Shown here piece by piece: positions 6,512 through 10,675 of a stretch of DNA of 10,675 bases (its first letter is position 1; the number at the start of each line of letters is the position of its first letter). The DNA is from Burkholderiales bacterium (GTDB taxonomy: Bacteria > Pseudomonadota > Gammaproteobacteria > Burkholderiales > Usitatibacteraceae): NCBI GenBank assembly GCA_014378085.1, contig JACMOJ010000030.1, positions 1 through 10,675 on the forward strand, given 5' to 3'. Both the position numbers and the translations under genes were made by a program. Under the pieces are notes generated by a model. It made no database searches. It saw only the letters and a list, made by a program, of their open reading frames with translations, and had not been told where the DNA came from.

Positions 6512-7860
6512 GCCCCGGAAAATTCCTCAATCTTGCCACCGTTTGCTAGTGCCATCGTGGACAAAATCAGGCCGTCTACATTGCGCGCGCCGGCTTCAGT
6601 CAATAGCAATCGCGCCTTGTTGATGATTTCGCTCTCGCTGAGCGGCAATTCCGGGTCGCCCAGTGCGTCACGCTGTTCGTGTTCAACGACACGACCGTCG
6701 GAAAATATTACGCGCACGTTTGCGCCGTAATGGTTCGGAAAACGCGCACTAAAATCGGCCCCTTCACGCACCACAACCTTATTTCGCAGGGCGATAATTT
6801 CAGGAAGTTGCAGGCGGGCGGGCGAGAATTGTGCAAGCCAAGGCGCACCGTGTGCAAGCACCACCGCAGCGCAATGCTGCAAACTGAACTTGGCCTGGTG
6901 CTCCGTTTGCGGCACCGGCTGATTGCAAAAATCGATTGCGCTTCTGTAAGTTGTAATTTCGATGGCAACAATATCTGCGCCGGGAGTTTCACGACGCATT
7001 TTTTTATGGACGGCAAGGGCCGCATCGATGGTCGGATGCGCATGGCGGCAAGCCGGCCATGGCTTGAAACTGACTTCATGAATCAGCCAGCCTCGATCAG
7101 CACCGTACATCACCATGCCACTGTCCGACTCCGGTGCCATCGCGGCAAACAGCCCTTGCGGCCCCTCCAACAACGACAGCGGCCCACGCACTCCATCGGC
7201 GGCGAGCAAGGCGGCCTGTACGCCGGTCTGCGCAGCCTGCGCATTATGCAGCGATTTTGTTTCGCACGCCTCATGGCGCATCTGCCACAGGCCACCGGTG
7301 CGACTACCGGCATTGCCGAGCGCCCACGCAGTTTGCAGCGCGTTCAGACCCAGTAAATCGGCCGCCGCCGCAGCGGCACCAAATACACCCGCCGTGGAGG
7401 TATTGTGAAAAAATGCGTAGTGCGATGGCCCAAGCGCGCGGCCAATGCGGATGGTCGCTTCATAGCCGCGCACAATTGCGGAGAGTAATTGGCTCGCAGT
7501 GGCATTTGCCATTTCGGCAGTGGCAATGGCGGCGGGAATAATCACCGGCCCTGGATGCAAAATGGAGCTCCGGTGCAAATCGTCCATCTCAAGAAGATTG
7601 CCGAGTGCAGCATTCAATTGCAGTGCATACCACCAATCGCGCCGACCCGCACCCAAGGCGCGACAAGGCCCCACCGCGCTCTTCGCGGTAACATTAACAA
7701 AACCAGTTGCGGATGCTGATTTCGCGCCCAGCGCTGCCGAACCCAGCCAATCGAGCACGTGCGATGCGGCGCGGCGTTGACTGGCAATTTCAACCGGGCG
7801 CGCGAGCTTTTCTACCAGCGTTTGCAACACGGTTTCAGTAGTGGTAACTTGTCCGGACAT
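6502..7860 (-). CDS. MmgE/PrpD family protein 1, canonical active site
   Basis: This 452-residue MmgE/PrpD-family enzyme belongs to a family that dehydrates or decarboxylates tricarboxylate-like substrates. Family blocks in order are EMDDLHRSSILHPGPV (91-106), CETKSLHN (199-206), QGLFAAM (235-241), SFKPWPACRHAHPTIDA (264-280) and the KFSLQH block further on. By alignment to human cis-aconitate decarboxylase, where Asp93, His103, Lys207 and Lys272 matter, the likely equivalents Asp93/94, His102, Lys202 and Lys266 are all present. It is the first gene of the leftward operon, and its ATG is six bases from a TATACT box with no Shine-Dalgarno in between, so the mRNA could be leaderless. It shares low overall identity with its downstream neighbour, so the pair is not a recent duplication. 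Dehydratase, decarboxylase and isomerase activity are all possible. Confidence 0.9.
   Translation of the reverse strand: MSGQVTTTETVLQTLVEKLARPVEIASQRRAASHVLDWLGSAALGAKSASATGFVNVTAKSAVGPCRALGAGRRDWWYALQLNAALGNLLEMDDLHRSSILHPGPVIIPAAIATAEMANATASQLLSAIVRGYEATIRIGRALGPSHYAFFHNTSTAGVFGAAAAAADLLGLNALQTAWALGNAGSRTGGLWQMRHEACETKSLHNAQAAQTGVQAALLAADGVRGPLSLLEGPQGLFAAMAPESDSGMVMYGADRGWLIHEVSFKPWPACRHAHPTIDAALAVHKKMRRETPGADIVAIEITTYRSAIDFCNQPVPQTEHQAKFSLQHCAAVVLAHGAPWLAQFSPARLQLPEIIALRNKVVVREGADFSARFPNHYGANVRVIFSDGRVVEHEQRDALGDPELPLSESEIINKARLLLTEAGARNVDGLILSTMALANGGKIEEFSGAWP
7850..7859. promoter_or_regulatory. 10-bp perfect palindrome TGTCCGGACA, possible operator
   Basis: TGTCCGGACA equals its own reverse complement. 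It covers codons 1-4 of the first PrpD gene and is centred 16 bp from the second palindrome in the divergent gap. Position and symmetry fit an operator half of a GntR dimer array, but the bases are also constrained by coding, so this is tentative. Confidence 0.3.
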
Positions 7861-7866
7861 TTAAGA

Positions 7867-7874
7867 AGTATACT
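7867..7874. promoter_or_regulatory. Divergent overlapping -10 boxes in palindrome AGTATACT
   Basis: AGTATACT is a perfect 8-bp palindrome in the middle of the 20-bp gap between the first PrpD gene and the GntR gene. It yields TATACT, a good -10 hexamer, on both strands: 7869-7874 on plus and 7872-7867 on minus. Each box ends exactly six bases before a start codon, ATG 7881 and ATG 7860. Weak -35 candidates are TTGGTG at 7897-7892 for the minus promoter (19-bp spacer) and TTGTCC at 7849-7854 for the plus promoter (14-bp spacer, short). RNA polymerase could use only one promoter at a time, and a dimer of the regulator bound here would block both. Confidence 0.45.
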
Positions 7875-7880
7875 CAAAAA

Positions 7881-8609
7881 ATGAAATCAACCACCAACCC
7901 GCGTTATCAGCAGATTGCCACCGAATTGCGCGCCCAAATTGCGCGCGGCAAATTTGCCGTTGGCACGTTGTTACCGACCGAAATTGAAATCTGCGCCATG
8001 TACAAAGTATCGCGCCATACCGCTCGTGAGGCGCTGAGAATCCTCACCGAGGAAGGTTTGGTCGAGCGTTATCAGGGCCACGGAACGCGCGTGGTGGCCT
8101 CCGAGCCGCACGCGTTTCAGCGCAGTATCAGTTCCATCGCCGACTTGATGCAGTATGGTGCCAATACCCACCTTACTGCCATGAAGACTTCACGGTTGGT
8201 CGCCGATGCCGAAATCGCCGCACTGTTGCAATGCGATGTCGGCACCCGTTGTGTTCACGTCCATTGCCTGCGAAGTGAACGTCACGCCAAAGTTCCTTTT
8301 TGCGTTACCGACGTTTACCGTATTGACGCCGCCGATGCCCTCACCAAGCGAATGGCGAGTCTCAAAGATGCCGTGCTGGCCATCGTCGAAACGCTTTCGG
8401 TAAAGCATATTGGTCGGGTCGAGCAGCGCATCAGCGCGAGCCGCCTTGATCCCGCGAGCGCCAAGTCGCTCCGCACCCCCGCCAAGGAACCGTGCCTGCT
8501 GATCGTGCGCCGACATTTTGACTACAAAGGCAAATTGATTCTGGCCGCAGTCAACCAGCATCGCGCGGTCGACTATGTTTACGCCATGGAATTGAAACGC
8601 AGCAAATGA
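7881..8609 (+). CDS. GntR-family regulator, HutC subfamily (UTRA domain)
   Basis: This 242-residue DNA-binding regulator has an N-terminal GntR winged helix-turn-helix (about residues 8-72), visible as PRYQQIATELRAQI, then LPTEIEICAMYKVSRHTAREAL-type helices and the wing RYQGHGTRV (63-71). It is followed by a UTRA ligand-binding domain (about 85-238) that begins after QRSISSIADL and contains the typical V-x-x-VYRI block around 142-148. HutC-subfamily members are usually repressors released by a small-molecule effector. The gene diverges from the catabolic operon across 20 bp and is well placed to control both directions and itself. The ATG start gives a normal length; no convincing Shine-Dalgarno precedes it. 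The effector is probably the operon's substrate or an intermediate, which is inference. Confidence 0.93.
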   Translation: MKSTTNPRYQQIATELRAQIARGKFAVGTLLPTEIEICAMYKVSRHTAREALRILTEEGLVERYQGHGTRVVASEPHAFQRSISSIADLMQYGANTHLTAMKTSRLVADAEIAALLQCDVGTRCVHVHCLRSERHAKVPFCVTDVYRIDAADALTKRMASLKDAVLAIVETLSVKHIGRVEQRISASRLDPASAKSLRTPAKEPCLLIVRRHFDYKGKLILAAVNQHRAVDYVYAMELKRSK

Positions 8610-8654
8610 AATTAAATTGCCAACTTATTTGATAATTTTTCCACAGGATTTGCA

Positions 8655-9839
8655 ATGTCACTATGGCCATCTCCGCCCCCCTATTCTCTGGTGGGTAAAC
8701 ACGGCATGTCACCCGAGACGCGCCACGACGAACGCGCCCGTTTCAATTTTCTCGCGCAATTAAATAGCCACCTCGCCGCCAACGTGTTGCCTGGCAATGC
8801 GCGTGCGTATGAAACGCGGGCGAAACCGGCATACGAAAAAGAACACGGTCACGCACCGCAGGACCGGCATGAAGTTCGCCGCGCGATGCTCAAAGACCCG
8901 CATTTCCAGATGTGGAGCGCGCTGCGGCGTTCTTCGATGGAGTTGCGCCAACAGGCGGGACGCGAAGTGGTGTTGCGGCAACTAAATGCCCTCAATGCGA
9001 CCGCGCGAAAACTCAATGCCAATTCGCCGCGATTGAAACTCGACGCCCATTTTGAAGCGCCTGCGTACCTCACCAAGGTCGATCACCATTGCATGCCGGG
9101 TGGCTATTTTGCGGAGCTGACAGCGGACGATGTCAGCGCGGCTGCCAATTACGATGTCGGAATCTTTGCCACCACGGCGGGTGGCTTGGGCCGCTTCAAC
9201 GATGGCGCGGGTCATGCCGTTGTCGGCTGGCTGAAGGCGCGCCATCCTGATTTCAAGCCATTGCGGGTACTTGATATGGGCTCTGGCCCCGGCCACAGTT
9301 TGTTGCCAATTGCCGAGGCCTATCCCGATGCTGAATTCGTCGCCATCGATGTGGCGGCCCCGCTATTGCGCTTCGGCCATGCGCGCGCCAAATCGATGGG
9401 TGTCAACAACATCACCTTCGTTCAGGCAAATGCGGAAAGCGTCGATGAGCAGGATGAAAGTTTCGATCTCATTTTCACCACCATGTTTTTGCACGAGACC
9501 TCCAACAAAGCGATTCGCCGTATTTTCGCCGAGACTCACCGCCTCGCCAAACCGGGCGCGCTCGTGATCCATTTGGAACAGCCGCAATTTCCTGGTTTGC
9601 CGCCGTTTGAGCAATTCATGCGCGATTGGGATGCGCTCTATAACAACGAGCCGTTCTGGACAGGCATGCACGACATGGATATCGACGCGCTAATGCTGGA
9701 GGCCGGTTTCGCGCGCGAGAAAATGTTCATCGACAAAGCCGATGCCATCGTCGATGAAGAAATTTTCGGCAAACCGGATCCGAGCGTTGAGGACTATGGC
9801 CGTAAAGCAAGCTGGCATCTTTTTGGAGTGCGCAAATGA
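8655..9839 (+). CDS. Class I SAM-dependent methyltransferase with long N-terminal extension
   Basis: This 394-residue protein has a C-terminal Rossmann-fold methyltransferase domain from about residue 200. Motif I is VLDMGSGPG (205-213), the acidic residue after strand 2 is Asp232 in EFVAIDVAAPLLR, NAES (259-262) lies in the adenine-contact region, and FDLIFTTMFLHE (270-281) covers strand 4. The first ~200 residues have no fold I can name. They contain basic, helical stretches (DPHFQMWSALRRSSMELRQQ, 81-100) and YDVGIFATTAGG (166-177) just before the catalytic domain, and they may bind the substrate. ATG 8655 has AGGA six bases upstream. The gene starts 45 bp after the regulator in an AT-rich spacer and overlaps the next gene by ATGA. 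The methyl acceptor is unknown; nothing ties it clearly to the catabolic operon. Confidence 0.88.
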   Translation: MSLWPSPPPYSLVGKHGMSPETRHDERARFNFLAQLNSHLAANVLPGNARAYETRAKPAYEKEHGHAPQDRHEVRRAMLKDPHFQMWSALRRSSMELRQQAGREVVLRQLNALNATARKLNANSPRLKLDAHFEAPAYLTKVDHHCMPGGYFAELTADDVSAAANYDVGIFATTAGGLGRFNDGAGHAVVGWLKARHPDFKPLRVLDMGSGPGHSLLPIAEAYPDAEFVAIDVAAPLLRFGHARAKSMGVNNITFVQANAESVDEQDESFDLIFTTMFLHETSNKAIRRIFAETHRLAKPGALVIHLEQPQFPGLPPFEQFMRDWDALYNNEPFWTGMHDMDIDALMLEAGFAREKMFIDKADAIVDEEIFGKPDPSVEDYGRKASWHLFGVRK

Positions 9840-10207
9840 CGGACGAGCAACCGATCGATTGGATCGCGCTCGCTGGTGCCAAGCCAAAGGGCAAGCGTCC
9901 GTATTTTTTTGATGACTCGGCGACGGAACGCGTGCTGGCTATCACCATGGCTGTCGCGCAGGAACTTGCAGTGACGCGTGAGCGGCTGGATACGATCGAG
10001 CGGTTGCTGGAAGAAGGCGGGGCAATCAAACGCGCCGATATCGACGCTTATACGCCCGATCCCGCGGCCGCAAACGAGCGCGCCGAGTGGTCGCGCGCAT
10101 ATATTGCGCGCGTGCTGCGCATTGTTCAGCAGGAAATGGAAGCACTGGCCAAACCCGAACATGAATACGAATTGGTGGACAAAGCCAACGAATTGCGAAA
10201 GGAATGA
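9836..10207 (+). CDS. Conserved-looking small protein of unknown function
   Basis: I do not recognise this 123-residue soluble protein. It has no signal peptide or membrane segment. KRPYFFDDSATERVLAI (20-36) is followed by a predicted helical, heptad-like stretch (about 37-62, AQELAVTRERLDTIERLLEE), a linker with DAYTPDP, and a second charged helix (about 78-106, RAEWSRAYIARVLRIVQQEM). This is the look of an oligomerising or adaptor protein. Translation is coupled to the methyltransferase by an ATGA overlap, and GGAG lies seven bases before the ATG. The next gene starts one base after its stop. The tight coupling suggests it works with the methyltransferase and the DUF3598-like protein, perhaps as a subunit; that is inference. 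Confidence 0.8.
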   Translation: MTDEQPIDWIALAGAKPKGKRPYFFDDSATERVLAITMAVAQELAVTRERLDTIERLLEEGGAIKRADIDAYTPDPAAANERAEWSRAYIARVLRIVQQEMEALAKPEHEYELVDKANELRKE

Positions 10208-10208
10208 C

Positions 10209-10675
10209 ATGAGTGAACTCAGTGAGATCAAACGCGGACTGCCACTGTTATCCAAACACGAAGGCGTGTGGGACGGCTGGTATCGCCACTATGACCCAAA
10301 TGGCAACAAGGTCGACGAACACCGCTCGCGGCTGGTATGCCGCTTTCCCGATGGCGGTGCGGTTCCGTATCACCAAACAAACTATTACAGTTGGGCCGAC
10401 GGGAAAAAAGAGGTGCGCGATTTTCCCGCTACCTACCACGACAACCGCATGTGGTTTGACAACGAACTCATCACCGGTTGGGCGGCCGAAGTCGGGCTTG
10501 ACGACTTTCATCGCAGCGTGATGTTGTATTGGAAACGCAAAGGCGACGAAGATTTGTATCTGTATGAAATGATTCAATTGGCAGACTGTGGAAAATATCG
10601 GCATCGTGTCTGGCACTGGTACCGCGCAGGCCGTATTGTTTCCCGGACTCTGATTGATGAGGAACGTGTGTCTCA
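10209..10675 (+). CDS. DUF3598-like calycin-type protein, 3' end off the right edge
   Basis: The first 155 codons of a protein begin MSELSEIKRG one base after the previous stop, with AAGGAA about four bases upstream of the ATG. HEGVWDGWYRHYDPNGN (17-33), SRLVCRFPDGG, YHQTNYYSWADG, DNRMWFDNELITGWA and LYLYEMIQL form a ladder of short beta strands typical of the lipocalin/calycin fold. They resemble what I recall of DUF3598, a family of unknown biochemical function distantly related to bilin-binding lyases. Trp and Tyr are abundant, which suits a barrel that holds a hydrophobic small molecule. The protein is cut by the window edge. Family assignment is from memory of the pattern and is moderately sure; a ligand-binding or isomerase-like role in the methyltransferase module is inference. 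Confidence 0.7.
   Translation, partial: MSELSEIKRGLPLLSKHEGVWDGWYRHYDPNGNKVDEHRSRLVCRFPDGGAVPYHQTNYYSWADGKKEVRDFPATYHDNRMWFDNELITGWAAEVGLDDFHRSVMLYWKRKGDEDLYLYEMIQLADCGKYRHRVWHWYRAGRIVSRTLIDEERVS

Noticed and set aside
8611..8642. Rho-independent terminator after the GntR gene
   Set aside because: There is a T5 run at 8636-8640, but only a weak AT stem with a long loop can be drawn.
8610..8654. Promoter for the methyltransferase (TTGCCA at 8617, GATAAT at 8631)
   Set aside because: The two hexamers look good singly, but the spacer is only 8 bp, too short for a sigma-70 promoter; the region is short and AT-rich, so matches arise easily.
9794..10255. Minus-strand open frame of 153 codons
   Set aside because: It is antisense to the small coupled protein, which has a ribosome site, an ATGA overlap and sensible composition.
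1..10675. CRISPR array, tRNA, rRNA, insertion sequence or large repeats
   Set aside because: No regularly spaced repeats, clover-leaf sequences, transposase motifs or terminal inverted repeats were seen by eye on either strand.

Overview
The window looks like a chromosomal segment from a proteobacterium, most likely beta- or gammaproteobacterial. This rests on the moderately high GC, the HutC-type GntR regulator, the PaaK-type ligase, and the familiar proteobacterial style of catabolic operons carrying MmgE/PrpD and LeuC-family proteins. No rRNA, tRNA, mobile element or CRISPR array is visible, and the lineage cannot be fixed from these genes alone. Almost all of the DNA is coding.

Two transcription units diverge from a 20-bp gap at 7861-7880. 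Leftward, on the minus strand, is a tight run of six genes: two different MmgE/PrpD-family proteins (7860-5108), a PaaK-like AMP-forming acyl-CoA ligase (5104-3702) broken by a one-base frameshift near 4545, an amidase-signature hydrolase (3694-2417), a 12-TM-type MFS transporter (2363-1110), and the first 359 codons of a LeuC-type aconitase-superfamily hydro-lyase that runs off the left edge (1079-1). Genes overlap or lie 3-53 bp apart, so this is probably one operon. The content (import, amide hydrolysis, CoA activation, and several dehydratase/hydratase/decarboxylase-type enzymes) reads as catabolism of an organic acid or amide. The substrate cannot be named from sequence.

Rightward, on the plus strand, are a HutC-subfamily GntR regulator (7881-8609), a class I SAM-dependent methyltransferase with a long N-terminal extension (8655-9839), a 123-residue protein of unknown function (9836-10207), and the start of a protein resembling the calycin-like DUF3598 family (10209 to the right edge). 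The last three are translationally coupled or nearly so. They look like a separate small module that may share the regulator.

The most notable points are the unusual enzyme combination in the leftward operon, the frameshifted ligase in an otherwise intact operon, the second PrpD paralogue lacking several canonical active-site residues, the symmetric divergent promoter whose two TATACT boxes each lie six bases from a start codon (possible leaderless mRNAs), and the methyltransferase/small protein/DUF3598-like trio.
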